64,000 nucleotides of DNA from Paenibacillus xylanilyticus. Its GTDB lineage: Bacteria > Bacillota > Bacilli > Paenibacillales > Paenibacillaceae. Each line of letters begins with the position of its first letter. Positions within the stretch are counted from its first letter, which is position 1. Below the pieces are notes generated by a model. That model saw only the letters and a list, made by a program, of their open reading frames with translations, was not told the DNA's origin and searched no databases. A program made the position numbers and the translations under genes. The stretch is from positions 4,219,001-4,283,000 of the forward strand of contig NZ_CP044310.1 in the NCBI RefSeq assembly GCF_009664365.1, written 5' to 3'. Shown here one piece after another: positions 1 through 8,173 of this stretch.

Positions 1-521
1 TTCCACAGATCGGTCTCCATGATGTGAAACCATTCTTTTATTTCACCGGATAGGACGGGGCTTTTCCAATTTCGAAGTGCTTCAATTGCATCTGTTGGCC
101 ACTCATTTCTTCGTATATCAGCAGCGAGCAGCAGATGCCTTTTGTGCAGCCACTCATCTTCTGCCATGACACGAAGCAATATTTGTTCTACGTTATCAAG
201 ACCGTGAAATCCAAGCTCGGCCACCGTTGCCATATTGTCATAAATTTCGGTGTAACTTGTCCCGGTACCTGTCACCTTCAGATCCAGTTTCAAAATGGAC
301 TGCTTCCACTCCACTTTTGCAATCGGTGTAGTCAAATGCATGGAGCTCAGCACGTCCACCAAATTCTCGTCAGACAGTTCCAGCTTTTGCTCAGCTGCAG
401 ATACCGGTTGTACCCGCTCTCCGCCCAATGTTCGCATATGTAAGGTTTGCACAGCAACCAACAGGAAAACTGCTGCAACTGTTGCCAGCAGCGAAGCCGT
501 CACGATCATCCGCGGTTTCAT
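1..521 (-). CDS. Hypothetical membrane-anchored protein (3' end beyond left edge)
   Basis: The frame is open from an ATG at 521 to the left edge, giving at least 173 residues with no stop, so the C-terminus is missing. Residues 5-24 form one hydrophobic segment after a short basic start (MKPRM), typical of a signal anchor; the remainder is polar and probably extracytoplasmic. I do not recognise the family. It is the next gene downstream of mtrB on the same strand, but an intrinsic terminator at 590-611 lies between them, so it probably has its own promoter. In B. subtilis this place is held by hepS, which this sequence does not resemble. Confidence 0.7.
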   Translation of the reverse strand, partial: MKPRMIVTASLLATVAAVFLLVAVQTLHMRTLGGERVQPVSAAEQKLELSDENLVDVLSSMHLTTPIAKVEWKQSILKLDLKVTGTGTSYTEIYDNMATVAELGFHGLDNVEQILLRVMAEDEWLHKRHLLLAADIRRNEWPTDAIEALRNWKSPVLSGEIKEWFHIMETDLW

Positions 522-589
522 AAATGCCTCCCTGCCTTTACATGTTAGTGTAGTCTGTCCGGTAAAGGCTCATACCTCATTGTACAATG

Positions 590-611
590 AAAAAAAGCAG
601 GCTATGCCTGC
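590..611 (-). terminator. Intrinsic terminator of mtrB
   Basis: Read on the minus strand, a perfect 6-bp stem (GCAGGC/GCCTGC, loop ATA) is followed by a run of seven T. It lies 115 bp past the mtrB stop. Confidence 0.8.
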
Positions 612-725
612 AATTTTTCGTTCATACCCAAAGTATTGGCTCTACCCCAATCCACTTCGTGAACAGGCAGGAGATTTCCGTAAAACAACGCTTAGCTCTG
701 ATGCAACAAACGCTTAACTCGTCTT

Positions 726-947
726 TTATTCTGATTCTATTTGGCCATGCTTTGTAATCATGGTAGCCTTGCCGCGGATTTTGATCGCGGAAGTATGATT
801 CGTAAATTGGGCAATCATGACTTCACCCTTGTCCAGCTTCTCGGTATGATGAAAACGCGTATCCTGTCCTCGCGTCAAACCGATCACCTGAACTCCGTTT
901 TCCTCTGCCTTAATGACAATGTAATCACTGCCGGTTGGATGGTCCAT
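726..947 (-). CDS. mtrB: Trp RNA-binding attenuation protein (TRAP)
   Basis: 73 residues, the normal TRAP length. TRAP forms an 11-subunit ring that binds tryptophan between subunits and then wraps RNA carrying GAG/UAG repeats, causing termination or blocked translation of trp genes. The RNA-contact residues known from B. subtilis are all present at the same numbers (K37, K56, R58), as are the tryptophan-contact residues T25, T30 and S53. The ATG at 947 has GAGGGG about 10 nt upstream. No anti-TRAP or mtrA/folE gene is visible next to it. The identification is firm. Confidence 0.97.
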   Translation of the reverse strand: MDHPTGSDYIVIKAEENGVQVIGLTRGQDTRFHHTEKLDKGEVMIAQFTNHTSAIKIRGKATMITKHGQIESE

Positions 948-1034
948 TACGTAACGTCCCCTCTCCTAATTGTTCAATAGCGTTAATGATGATTAAGATT
1001 GATTCATTTGTCAACTGAGTTTTGCTTGTAAAGC

Positions 1035-1065
1035 TGCAATAATCTATGGGAACCGGGTCATACTA
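1035..1065 (+). promoter_or_regulatory. Sigma-G-like promoter for the 53-residue ORF
   Basis: GCAATA at 1036-1041, a 17-bp spacer, then CATACTA at 1059-1065, which equals the forespore sigma-G -10 consensus. The likely start of transcription is about 20 nt before the ribosome site of the following small ORF. The same pattern occurs before spoVAA at 54527-54557. Confidence 0.5.
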
Positions 1066-1096
1066 GAGGATACATTCCATAGAAAGGAGCCTCTGC

Positions 1097-1258
1097 ATGA
1101 AGTACACCCCTGCAACCCTGACAGACGAGCACATTCATCAGCTACAGGACATTGAACAGCACCTTTCGGAATCAGCAGGAGAAGATCTGATATTGATCGC
1201 TTACAGCAAGCAACCGGACGACCCTGAGGACGCAAAAAACAGCGAGGCACATCATTAG
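1097..1258 (+). CDS. Small acidic protein, 53 residues, unknown function
   Basis: The ORF starts at an ATG at 1097 with AAAGGAG ideally placed 7 nt upstream and ends at TAG (1256-1258). It is too short for ordinary ORF cut-offs but has a complete expression set: a CATACTA-type promoter, a ribosome site, and a terminator hairpin 13 bp after the stop. The product is rich in Asp, Glu, His and Gln, has no membrane segment and no cysteine, and matches no family I recognise. It is transcribed divergently from mtrB and convergently with hbs. The promoter suggests expression in the forespore, which is an inference. Confidence 0.65.
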   Translation: MKYTPATLTDEHIHQLQDIEQHLSESAGEDLILIAYSKQPDDPEDAKNSEAHH

Positions 1259-1270
1259 AAGACAAAAGAA

Positions 1271-1297
1271 AAGGCCGTGAACGAGTCACGGTCCTTT
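1271..1297. terminator. Terminator between small ORF and hbs (bidirectional)
   Basis: The stem AAGGCCGTGA / TCACGGTCCTT has one bulge and a 5-nt loop. It is flanked by T-rich sequence on the plus side and A-rich sequence on the other, so it can serve both converging genes. Confidence 0.7.
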
Positions 1298-1324
1298 CTT
1301 TGACATATGGAATATGTAGAAATC

Positions 1325-1597
1325 TTATTTAATTCCGTCTTTGAGCGCTTTACCTGGTTTGAATGCAGGAATTTTGCTCGCAGGAATTTCGATTTCTTCA
1401 CCTGTTTGCGGGTTACGTCCTTTGCGTGCAGAACGCTCGCGAACTTCGAAGTTCCCAAAACCAACCAATTGTACTTTGTCTCCGCTTTGAAGAGCCTCAG
1501 AGATTGCTTCGAATACGGCATCAACCGCTTTCGTTACATCCTTTTTGGACAATTCAGTCGCTTCGGACACGTGTGTAATCAAGTCTGATTTGTTCAT
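1325..1597 (-). CDS. hbs: HU-family DNA-binding protein
   Basis: 90 residues with the whole HU signature: N-terminal helices (MNKSDLI), the [18 protein letters not shown] beta-arm motif, and a C-terminal [11 protein letters not shown] is the abundant nucleoid protein that bends DNA. The ATG at 1597 has CAGGAGG 8 nt upstream. In B. subtilis hbs lies directly beside spoIVA; here a sugar transport operon separates them. Confidence 0.97.
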   Translation of the reverse strand: MNKSDLITHVSEATELSKKDVTKAVDAVFEAISEALQSGDKVQLVGFGNFEVRERSARKGRNPQTGEEIEIPASKIPAFKPGKALKDGIK

Positions 1598-1750
1598 TTG
1601 TTTTCACCTCCTGAATCAATGTCCTGAATGTTATACTGTGTTTCCGTTTTAAAGCGAAATATACGTTCATACGCAAAAAATCTACGTACATCTTGAGCGT
1701 GATGAACACAATTCTCCGCCTGCGGTCAACAGTCATTTCCGGCAGAATGC

Positions 1751-1777
1751 CGCCTGAAACCAAGCGCGTTTCAGACG
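1751..1777. repeat. Stem-loop between ABC permease gene and hbs
   Basis: CGCCTGAAAC (1751-1760) and GTTTCAGACG (1768-1777) pair over 10 bp with a 7-nt loop. There is no T run, so a terminator role is doubtful. It could slow transcription leaving the ABC operon or be an operator upstream of hbs. Confidence 0.4.
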
Positions 1778-1815
1778 CGGAACAAATTTTATACTAATAC
1801 AGACAGCCCACAATT

Positions 1816-2802
1816 TCAAGTGCGGTTGCGGTTTAGCACGTAAAATGTCACTGCCAGGGCAAGCACGAGCACGCCACCTTTTACAATGTCATGAGTAAAA
1901 TACTGAACATTCATCATGGTTAAACCGTTCACCAGTACCCCAATCAGGACCGAACCAATGAAGGTTCCGATAACATTTGGTTTACCCGCTCCGAAGACAG
2001 AGAACCCTACAAACACAGCTGCCACGGATTCCATTAACAACGGAGAACCTGCGTCAATCTGTCCTGATCCGACTTTGGAGGCGTAGATAATGCCCCCGAT
2101 TGCAGCAAACACGCCAGCAGCCACATAAGCAAGGGTCCGCACCTTTTTTACCTTAATTCCGGACAAACGCGCCGCCTCTTCATTGCCTCCAGTAACGTAC
2201 ATCTGGCGTCCGTATTTCGTATACGTCAAAAAGATATGAACACCAATGACTGCAATGAGAAGCAAGATAACCGATATAGGCATGCCGAGCCATTTCCCCT
2301 GACCAATCAGCAAGAACGTAGGATCCATCTCTCCGGCTGCCTTGCTGCCATCAGGAAATTGCATGTGATTATAAATCGTGTACCCTTGCGCGTACGTTTT
2401 GTGAATACCTCCGATAATGTACATGGTCGCCAGCGTGGCGAGCAGATCAGGAATGCGCAGTTTTACAATCAACAAAGCATTCAGGAGACCAATGACTGCA
2501 CCGATCACGAGCGGAACAATAATAACAACGGCGAGCGGCTGCTGATACCAGATCATTAATGATGCGGTTACAACGGTCGTCAATGAAACGGTAGCCCCCA
2601 CCGAGAGATCGAAACCATCCACAATGAGAGATAACGTTACACCGATAGCAACAAAGGTCACGATCGATATCGATCCCAGAATGTCCGTCAGATTACTGTA
2701 GGTAAAAAAGTAAGGCAATTTGATGCCAAAAAAAGCAATAACTCCGATAATAACAATAATCGCCCCATAACGGAACGCAAAATTCATAGATTTGTCCTTC
2801 AT
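1816..2802 (-). CDS. Sugar ABC transporter permease (RbsC-type)
   Basis: 328 residues, with many hydrophobic spans over almost the whole length, of the branched-chain/ribose permease family (BPD_transp_2). The segment GVTLSLIVDGFDLSVGA matches the conserved 'DLSVG' region of ribose-type permeases. It would form the membrane channel of the importer encoded with the two preceding genes. Its start overlaps the ATPase stop by 4 bp (ATGA), indicating translational coupling. The transported sugar cannot be read from the sequence. Confidence 0.88.
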   Translation of the reverse strand: MKDKSMNFAFRYGAIIVIIGVIAFFGIKLPYFFTYSNLTDILGSISIVTFVAIGVTLSLIVDGFDLSVGATVSLTTVVTASLMIWYQQPLAVVIIVPLVIGAVIGLLNALLIVKLRIPDLLATLATMYIIGGIHKTYAQGYTIYNHMQFPDGSKAAGEMDPTFLLIGQGKWLGMPISVILLLIAVIGVHIFLTYTKYGRQMYVTGGNEEAARLSGIKVKKVRTLAYVAAGVFAAIGGIIYASKVGSGQIDAGSPLLMESVAAVFVGFSVFGAGKPNVIGTFIGSVLIGVLVNGLTMMNVQYFTHDIVKGGVLVLALAVTFYVLNRNRT

Positions 2803-4316
2803 ACCTGCACCTCTTGTCCACCGCTTGCATAGTATAGCAGCTGTTCTTGGTTAGTCTCGCCACGCTTGAATTCTTTTACGATTTTCCCTTCACACATCAC
2901 TGCAATGCGGTCTCCTATACCAAGCCCCTCGTCCAGCTCACATGTGAAATAGATAACTGCCTTGCCTGCCAAAGCCAGCTCGTTAATGATACGGAAGATG
3001 TCACTTTTGGCTCCAATATCCACACCCTTGGTAGGTTCATCAAATATAAAGACATCAGCGTCCGCATTCAGCCATTTGCCAATAGCTACCTTCTGCTGGT
3101 TACCTCCGCTCAGATACTTCACTTCCTGACGTACCGAAGATGTTTTAATGCCAAGCTGTTGAACCAGTGATTCCGCGTTCTCCCGCTCCTTCTTGCGACT
3201 CACGAATCCGAATGTACTAAGACGCCCGAGCAAGGGCAGGCTCAGATTCCGTTCCACATTTTCCTGAATGAGAATCCCCTGCTTGCGACGTTCCTCGGGT
3301 ACGGAAACGATGCCTGAAGCTGCAGAATCCGCGGGCTGAGCGAACCGAAGCGGTTTATCGTTTAAACGAATATCCCCTTTTTCCAGCTGATCTGCTCCAA
3401 TCAGAAGACGGGAGCATTCCGTTTTGCCCGCACCGACCAGACCGACAACAGCCAGCACCTCACCACGGCGTACAGACAAATCAACCCCCTTGACCTTGAT
3501 CCCCCGGTGCAGTCCACGTGCTTCAAAGATTACTTCGCCTATAGGTGCTTCCGTCTTCGGAAATTCCTCTTCGAATGGCTTGCCCAGCATTTGTGTGACC
3601 AGATCATTGACAGTTAGTCCACGCGCCTCACCCGTAAATACATGCTGCCCGTCTCTCATGACGGTCACTCGATCACAATGTCCAGTCACCTCAGCAAGCC
3701 GGTGGGTTATAAAAATGCAAGCTACTCCCCGTTCTTTTAACAGATGAACAATTCGGAAAAAGGCATCGGTTTCTTCCTGGCTCAGCGGAGCCGTCGGTTC
3801 ATCAAATATAATGACCTTGGCATCCTGAATCAGGATACGTGCCAGCAGAATCATCTGTTTCTCTGCAAGTGTAAGGTCTGCTACCTTTTTCTGAACGGCA
3901 ATGTCTGCTCCCAATTCTTTGAGTGCCTCAAGAGCACGCTGCTGCAGCTTACGCGGGCTTTTCCACCATCCACCAACCGGAGAAGCCAGCTGGTCCAGCA
4001 TTATGTTCTCAGCAGCCGTCAGCTGCGGTACCAGTGCAGCATCGACCTCCTGATAGACACAATGAATCCCGTTTGCCTTAGCGTCCCCCGGTGAATTTAG
4101 ACGTAAATGCTGATCATTTAAACGAATCTGGCCCTGATCCAGTTGGTAGGCACCCGACAGAATTTTCATCAAGGTACTTTTTCCTGCTCCATTGGCGCCA
4201 AGCAAGGCATGAATCTCTCCACCTTTTACAGAGAAATCAACGTCTTTCAGCGCAGGAACGCCTGCAAACTGCTTATGAATATGTTCCATTTGAAGCAAAA
4301 TCGGTGCAGTTGTCAT
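2799..4316 (-). CDS. Sugar ABC transporter ATP-binding protein (two ABC domains)
   Basis: 505 residues in two tandem ABC domains, as in RbsA/MglA. The first has Walker A GANGAGKST and Walker B VIIFDEPTAPLS; the second has GLVGAGKTE and the signature LSGGNQQK. In this family the first signature is degenerate, as here (LTLAEKQ). The ATG at 4316 is chosen because GGAGGT sits 7 nt before it; an upstream TTG at 4331 overlaps that ribosome site. It powers import together with the SBP and permease genes of the same operon. A GNRA-loop terminator lies between the SBP gene and this one. Confidence 0.92.
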   Translation of the reverse strand: MTTAPILLQMEHIHKQFAGVPALKDVDFSVKGGEIHALLGANGAGKSTLMKILSGAYQLDQGQIRLNDQHLRLNSPGDAKANGIHCVYQEVDAALVPQLTAAENIMLDQLASPVGGWWKSPRKLQQRALEALKELGADIAVQKKVADLTLAEKQMILLARILIQDAKVIIFDEPTAPLSQEETDAFFRIVHLLKERGVACIFITHRLAEVTGHCDRVTVMRDGQHVFTGEARGLTVNDLVTQMLGKPFEEEFPKTEAPIGEVIFEARGLHRGIKVKGVDLSVRRGEVLAVVGLVGAGKTECSRLLIGADQLEKGDIRLNDKPLRFAQPADSAASGIVSVPEERRKQGILIQENVERNLSLPLLGRLSTFGFVSRKKERENAESLVQQLGIKTSSVRQEVKYLSGGNQQKVAIGKWLNADADVFIFDEPTKGVDIGAKSDIFRIINELALAGKAVIYFTCELDEGLGIGDRIAVMCEGKIVKEFKRGETNQEQLLYYASGGQEVQV

Positions 4317-4389
4317 GATGTAGACCTCCAATCCCTCCTCAGGGAGTCATGCTATCCTACGATTCTTTTGTTTTACAGATCTGCCTGCG

Positions 4390-4413
4390 AAAAAAGCGCA
4401 CCTTGCGGCGCGC
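4390..4413 (-). terminator. Intercistronic terminator/attenuator after the sugar-binding protein gene
   Basis: On the minus strand GCGCGCC-GCAA-GGTGCGC (7-bp stem with one G-T pair, GNRA tetraloop) is followed by six T. It sits 15-38 bp after the SBP stop and about 75 bp before the ATPase start, so part of the transcripts would end after the first gene. Confidence 0.75.
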
Positions 4414-4427
4414 CTTCTAACGCTGCT

Positions 4428-5525
4428 TTATTTAGCAGTGATTCCGTATTCCGCCATCCAATCCTTGATGCCCTGTGTACTTCCTCCCCAACCCTCAACA
4501 TATTGGGACAATTCGGAAGTAGAGATTTGGTTCTCAGGAAGCGCTTCGCGTTGAACATAAACCGGATTAAGGACCACCTGATCTTCAGTCTCATCGCCGT
4601 TCAATTTCTGATAAGCGTAACGTACCTGAACACGTCCAATATCTGTCGGGTCTACTGCTGCAGAAGCAACCCAAGGATTTTTCGGATCCTGAATCATTTG
4701 CAAATCCTCATCACTCATATCGATACCGTAAACTTTAATTTCGTCACGACCCGCTTGCTGGATTGCACGTGCAGCGCCTTTGGCAAACTCATCCCACGCA
4801 GCCCACACGGCTGTGATTTCGCCTTTCGGATATTGTTTCAGAATCGCTTCCATCTTGGCTTGCGTATCCAGAGCCGGGTTTTGAGCGGAGCCAAATGTGG
4901 CAATCTCCTTGATGTCTGTATTTTCCTTCATGAATTCGCCGTAGGCAATCTGGCGACGTTCCATAGGAGCGAATCCAGCCACCCATACTTTCACGATATT
5001 CCCCTGGCCGTTAATATCCTTTTTCATTTGTTCCAGTGTAAGTTCAGCCATCTTCTGGTCGTCCTGAGACAGTACAGTTGCCCCTGGTACTTGGATAGCA
5101 GCGTCGAAGACTACTACCGGAATGTTTTGTTCTACTGCTTTTTTCACGCCCGGTTCCAGAAGCGAGTCCCCGTGATCCGTCAAGATTGCATCGAACTTCT
5201 GGTTAATTGCGCTGTCCAGCAATGAAACCATCTTGGCTTTATCATTATCAGCGACAAAAGTAGTTAGCTCACCGCCGAATTTCTCAATTTCCTCTTTTAC
5301 GCCTTGAACATACTGCTGTGAGAATGTTCCCGTGTTAAATTCCATGATTAAGGCAATTCGTTTACCACTTAGCGGACCCGTCACCGCCTCCGTCTTGGGC
5401 TTGTCCTCTGATGCTCCGGAAGCTGGAGCTGCTGCCGGTTCTTTTTTGATCCCGCAAGCGGACAGTGCCAATGTAAATACAAGCAGAACACTTAACCATA
5501 CCCATTTCGTATCTTTCTTTTTCAT
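4428..5525 (-). CDS. Sugar ABC transporter substrate-binding lipoprotein
   Basis: 365 residues. A lipoprotein signal peptide ends in the lipobox LSAC (Cys24), followed by a Pro/Ala/Glu-rich linker and a periplasmic-binding-protein type I fold (RbsB-like: GKRIALIME, ILTDHGDSL, VWAAWDEFAKGA). It would be anchored outside the membrane and deliver a sugar to the permease. It is the first gene of a three-gene operon and has its own sigma-A promoter. No catabolic gene or regulator is adjacent, so the substrate stays open (ribose, galactose, inositol or another sugar). Confidence 0.9.
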   Translation of the reverse strand: MKKKDTKWVWLSVLLVFTLALSACGIKKEPAAAPASGASEDKPKTEAVTGPLSGKRIALIMEFNTGTFSQQYVQGVKEEIEKFGGELTTFVADNDKAKMVSLLDSAINQKFDAILTDHGDSLLEPGVKKAVEQNIPVVVFDAAIQVPGATVLSQDDQKMAELTLEQMKKDINGQGNIVKVWVAGFAPMERRQIAYGEFMKENTDIKEIATFGSAQNPALDTQAKMEAILKQYPKGEITAVWAAWDEFAKGAARAIQQAGRDEIKVYGIDMSDEDLQMIQDPKNPWVASAAVDPTDIGRVQVRYAYQKLNGDETEDQVVLNPVYVQREALPENQISTSELSQYVEGWGGSTQGIKDWMAEYGITAK

Positions 5526-5553
5526 CTCTATCTCCCCCTATTCGTGCACTCTC

Positions 5554-5569
5554 AGTGACCTTGATCACA
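5554..5569. promoter_or_regulatory. Dyad AGTGA-N6-TCACA in leader of the sugar ABC operon
   Basis: A near-perfect palindrome of the Crp/Fnr-type layout (TGTGA-N6-TCACT on the minus strand). It is positioned after the -10 box and before the ribosome site, where a bound protein would block transcription. The regulator is unknown. Confidence 0.35.
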
Positions 5570-5582
5570 ATAGTTGAATATT

Positions 5583-5611
5583 AATATAACGGCTAATCCC
5601 TAGTATGTAAA
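5583..5611 (-). promoter_or_regulatory. Sigma-A promoter of sugar ABC operon
   Basis: On the minus strand: TTTACA (5606-5611), spacer of 17 bp, TATATT (5583-5588). The predicted transcript start is about 50 nt before the SBP gene. Confidence 0.6.
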
Positions 5612-5710
5612 TGGGTTTTAACAATTTAAAGCTAAAATTCGCTAAGTTTTTCGCGAAGCATGTATTTTACATCCAGTAGTACCATGTATAAGAAAATTAA
5701 ATCATACAGC

Positions 5711-5743
5711 AAAAAGACCACAAGGATAGCCTTGTGGTCTTTT
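5711..5743 (-). terminator. Terminator of spoIVA
   Basis: A perfect 14-bp inverted repeat AAAAGACCACAAGG / CCTTGTGGTCTTTT begins close to the spoIVA stop. Confidence 0.9.
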
Positions 5744-5746
5744 GTC

Positions 5747-7225
5747 TTACAGAATGATGGCAATCAAGCCGCCTGAACCTTCGTTGATGATACGTCCCAA
5801 TGTCTCCTGCAATTTGTACCTTGCATTGTCCGGCATCATGGCGATCTTGCCCTGAATCCCTTCGCGCACGATGGAATGCAGCGAACGACCAAACATGTCT
5901 GAATCCCACACCTTGATTGGGTCGTTCTCGAAGTCTTGCATCAGGTACCTCACCAGTTCCTCACTTTGCTTCTCCGTACCGATAATCGGTGCGAACTCGG
6001 ACTCGACATCGACCCGGATCATGTGAATGGAAGGTGCAGTTGCTTTCAAACGCACACCGAATTTGGTGCCTTGGCGAATGAGCTCTGGTTCATCCAGTGC
6101 CATCTCAGCAAGCGAAGGCGCCGCAATGCCGTATCCGGTCGTTTTGACCATCTCCAAGGCTTCAGCGAAGCGATCATATTCCCGCTTGGCATGAGAGAAT
6201 TCCTGCATCAGCTGCAGCAGATGATCCTTGCCTCTGATTTCAATGCCGACCACTTCCACGAGGATCTGATCGTATAACTCATCAGGAGCGTACAGATCAA
6301 TTTCGGCCACACCCTGACCCATGTTCATGCCGCTGAGTCCTGCGCGGTCGATGAACTCATACTCCATGAACTGGGACACAACCCGGTCTACGTCACGCAG
6401 TCTACGAATGTCCTTCACCGTGTCGCGTACGGAATTTTCGTAGTTGTTACGCAGCCAGTGGGTTTCATTGAGGACCATAACCCAGCTCGGCAGATTCACA
6501 TTCACCTCATGAACAGGGAACTCATACAGGACTTCACGCAGCACGCCTGTCACATCATCTTCCGTCATCGTGGCTGCGCTTAATGTCATTACCGGAATAT
6601 CATATTTAGCTGCCAATTCGCTTCGCAATTGAAGAGCTTCTTCACTGCGAGGACGGGTAGAGTTGATGATCAGCACGAACGGTTTGCCAACCTCTTTCAG
6701 TTCGGCAATGACTCGTTCTTCGGATTCCACGTAGGAACTACGGGCGATCTCGGCAATGGTGCCGTCTGTCGTAACCACCACACCCAATGTGGAATGCTCC
6801 TGAATGACTTTGCGCGTGCCAATCTCCGCTGCTTCCTGGAACGGGATCGGCTCTTCGAACCACGGCGTGGAGATCATGCGTGGACCATTTTCATCCTCAT
6901 AGCCCTTCGCACCCTCCACAGCGTACCCAACACAATCCACCAAACGTACATTAACATCGAGCCCTTCAGCCACTTTGATCTGGACTGCGTTATTCGGTAC
7001 GAATTTTGGCTCGGTGGTCATAATCGTTTTGCCTGCTGCACTCTGTGGAAGTTCATCCACTGCACGGGCACGATCGGCCTCGCTTGCGATGTTTGGCAGT
7101 ACGATCGTTTCCATGAATCGTTTAATAAATGTTGATTTCCCCGTCCGGACTGCGCCGACAACCCCGAGATAGATATCCCCTCCGGTCCGCTCAGCTATGT
7201 CCTTAAAAATGTCCACTTTCTCCAA
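5747..7225 (-). CDS. spoIVA: Stage IV sporulation protein A, spore coat morphogenetic ATPase
   Basis: 492 residues, the same length as B. subtilis SpoIVA. The Walker A motif lies at residues 24-32 (GAVRTGKST, Lys30), and the rest matches the family throughout (for example DCVGYAVEGAKGYEDE). SpoIVA hydrolyses ATP to polymerise on the outer forespore membrane and forms the base on which the coat assembles; it is made in the mother cell. The frame starts at 7225 behind GGGAGGGG. A sigma-E-type promoter is found about 200 bp upstream. Confidence 0.97.
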   Translation of the reverse strand: MEKVDIFKDIAERTGGDIYLGVVGAVRTGKSTFIKRFMETIVLPNIASEADRARAVDELPQSAAGKTIMTTEPKFVPNNAVQIKVAEGLDVNVRLVDCVGYAVEGAKGYEDENGPRMISTPWFEEPIPFQEAAEIGTRKVIQEHSTLGVVVTTDGTIAEIARSSYVESEERVIAELKEVGKPFVLIINSTRPRSEEALQLRSELAAKYDIPVMTLSAATMTEDDVTGVLREVLYEFPVHEVNVNLPSWVMVLNETHWLRNNYENSVRDTVKDIRRLRDVDRVVSQFMEYEFIDRAGLSGMNMGQGVAEIDLYAPDELYDQILVEVVGIEIRGKDHLLQLMQEFSHAKREYDRFAEALEMVKTTGYGIAAPSLAEMALDEPELIRQGTKFGVRLKATAPSIHMIRVDVESEFAPIIGTEKQSEELVRYLMQDFENDPIKVWDSDMFGRSLHSIVREGIQGKIAMMPDNARYKLQETLGRIINEGSGGLIAIIL

Positions 7226-7682
7226 TGAAATCCCCTCCCTAAATTACTCCGAAGGAAAAATGCTAAAGAGCATCCGCTTCGTTTTTTCAATCAGAAGACT
7301 GAAATCCCTGCAACGGTAGAGCCGCCTTTGTGAGTGCCCGGAAGTCGTCCGCCGCCGAACGTTGCATTCTGATGAAACCGGCGAAAGCGGCGTTAACTCG
7401 TACATGCAATTGGACTAGTATCATCTTATGTATCCGTATGCAGCAATATGACGCGTTTTTTTGTTTTTTCTCAGGTCTTCAGCGCCGGGAAGTTGCTCCG
7501 CTCTCGGACTGCGCGTCATTATTTCAATCTACTTTATGAACACCAGGTCGCAATTATGCTGGTTTCATTCATTTCTATTTGGGGTACCGGACACTTGGAG
7601 TTAGAGGTATACTGTGAAGGCAACATCGTTTTAGAGCCGAGCTGAGTTCGATTGAAAACGAGATGAGAAAGGTGAGATGAGC
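7226..7682. other. Divergent intergenic region spoIVA / tautomerase
   Basis: 457 bp without a gene. It holds the sigma-E-like promoter of spoIVA (7423-7451), leaving a leader of roughly 190 nt. It also contains a TATACT hexamer at 7607-7612 that might serve the plus-strand tautomerase gene, although no good -35 box is visible. No RNA gene was recognised. Confidence 0.5.
7423..7451 (-). promoter_or_regulatory. Sigma-E-type promoter of spoIVA
   Basis: On the minus strand: TCATATT (-35, fits KMATATW), exactly 14 bp, then CATAAGAT (-10, 6 of 8 matches to CATACAMT). It agrees with mother-cell expression of spoIVA. Confidence 0.55.
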
Positions 7683-8072
7683 ATGGCACAGATTAAAGTA
7701 TTCGGTATTCGTGAGCAGTTAAATCCAATGAAAGTACAGCTTTCTACCGTGATTCATTCCGTTCTGATGGATGTGCTGGGACTGCCAGAGAACAAAAAAT
7801 TTCAACGTTACTTCCCCATGGATGCAGAGGACTTTCAATACCCGCCAGATCGATCAGAAGCATACACTATTGTTGAAATCAGCATGTTCGAAGGAAGATC
7901 TATGGAAACAAAAAAAGATTTAATCCAGCAATTATATAAACAAATACATGAAAAACTCCTGTTGTCTGTCCAGGATTTGGAGATCACCATTTTCGAGACA
8001 CCACGTGCTCACTGGGGCATTCGTGGATTGCCAGGCGATGAACTTGAGTTGAACTACAACGTTGAGGTCTGA
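7683..8072 (+). CDS. Tautomerase-family protein lacking Pro-1
   Basis: 129 residues. The central and C-terminal parts (YTIVEISMFEGRS-ETKK and WGIRGLPGDEL) match the Tautomerase_2 group of the 4-oxalocrotonate tautomerase superfamily. The ATG at 7683 is preferred over 7677 because AGAAAGGTGA stands at the right distance. In the superfamily the catalytic base is a proline directly after Met; here the mature protein would begin Ala-Gln, so classical tautomerase chemistry is doubtful. It is a single gene, divergent from spoIVA. Confidence 0.75.
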   Translation: MAQIKVFGIREQLNPMKVQLSTVIHSVLMDVLGLPENKKFQRYFPMDAEDFQYPPDRSEAYTIVEISMFEGRSMETKKDLIQQLYKQIHEKLLLSVQDLEITIFETPRAHWGIRGLPGDELELNYNVEV

Positions 8073-8123
8073 GGTATTACCTAATCCGGTTATTTGAAGC
8101 TCCTGAGAACATAACGCAACAAT

Positions 8124-8160
8124 AAAAAGAGATACTCCTTGATGAGAAGTATCTCTTTTT
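8124..8160. terminator. Bidirectional terminator, tautomerase / yphF-like gene
   Basis: AAAAAGAGATACT and AGTATCTCTTTTT form a 13-bp stem with a T run in both directions, between two converging genes. Confidence 0.85.
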
Positions 8161-8173
8161 TGGTGCATTTCAT

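Noticed and set aside
1598-1815. Sigma-A promoter for hbs
   Set aside because: TATAAC-like hexamers occur, but no -35 partner at 16-18 bp was good enough to report.
4143-5225. 360-residue plus-strand frame across the sugar ABC genes
   Set aside because: Antisense to two well-supported transporter genes, no ribosome site and no recognisable domain.
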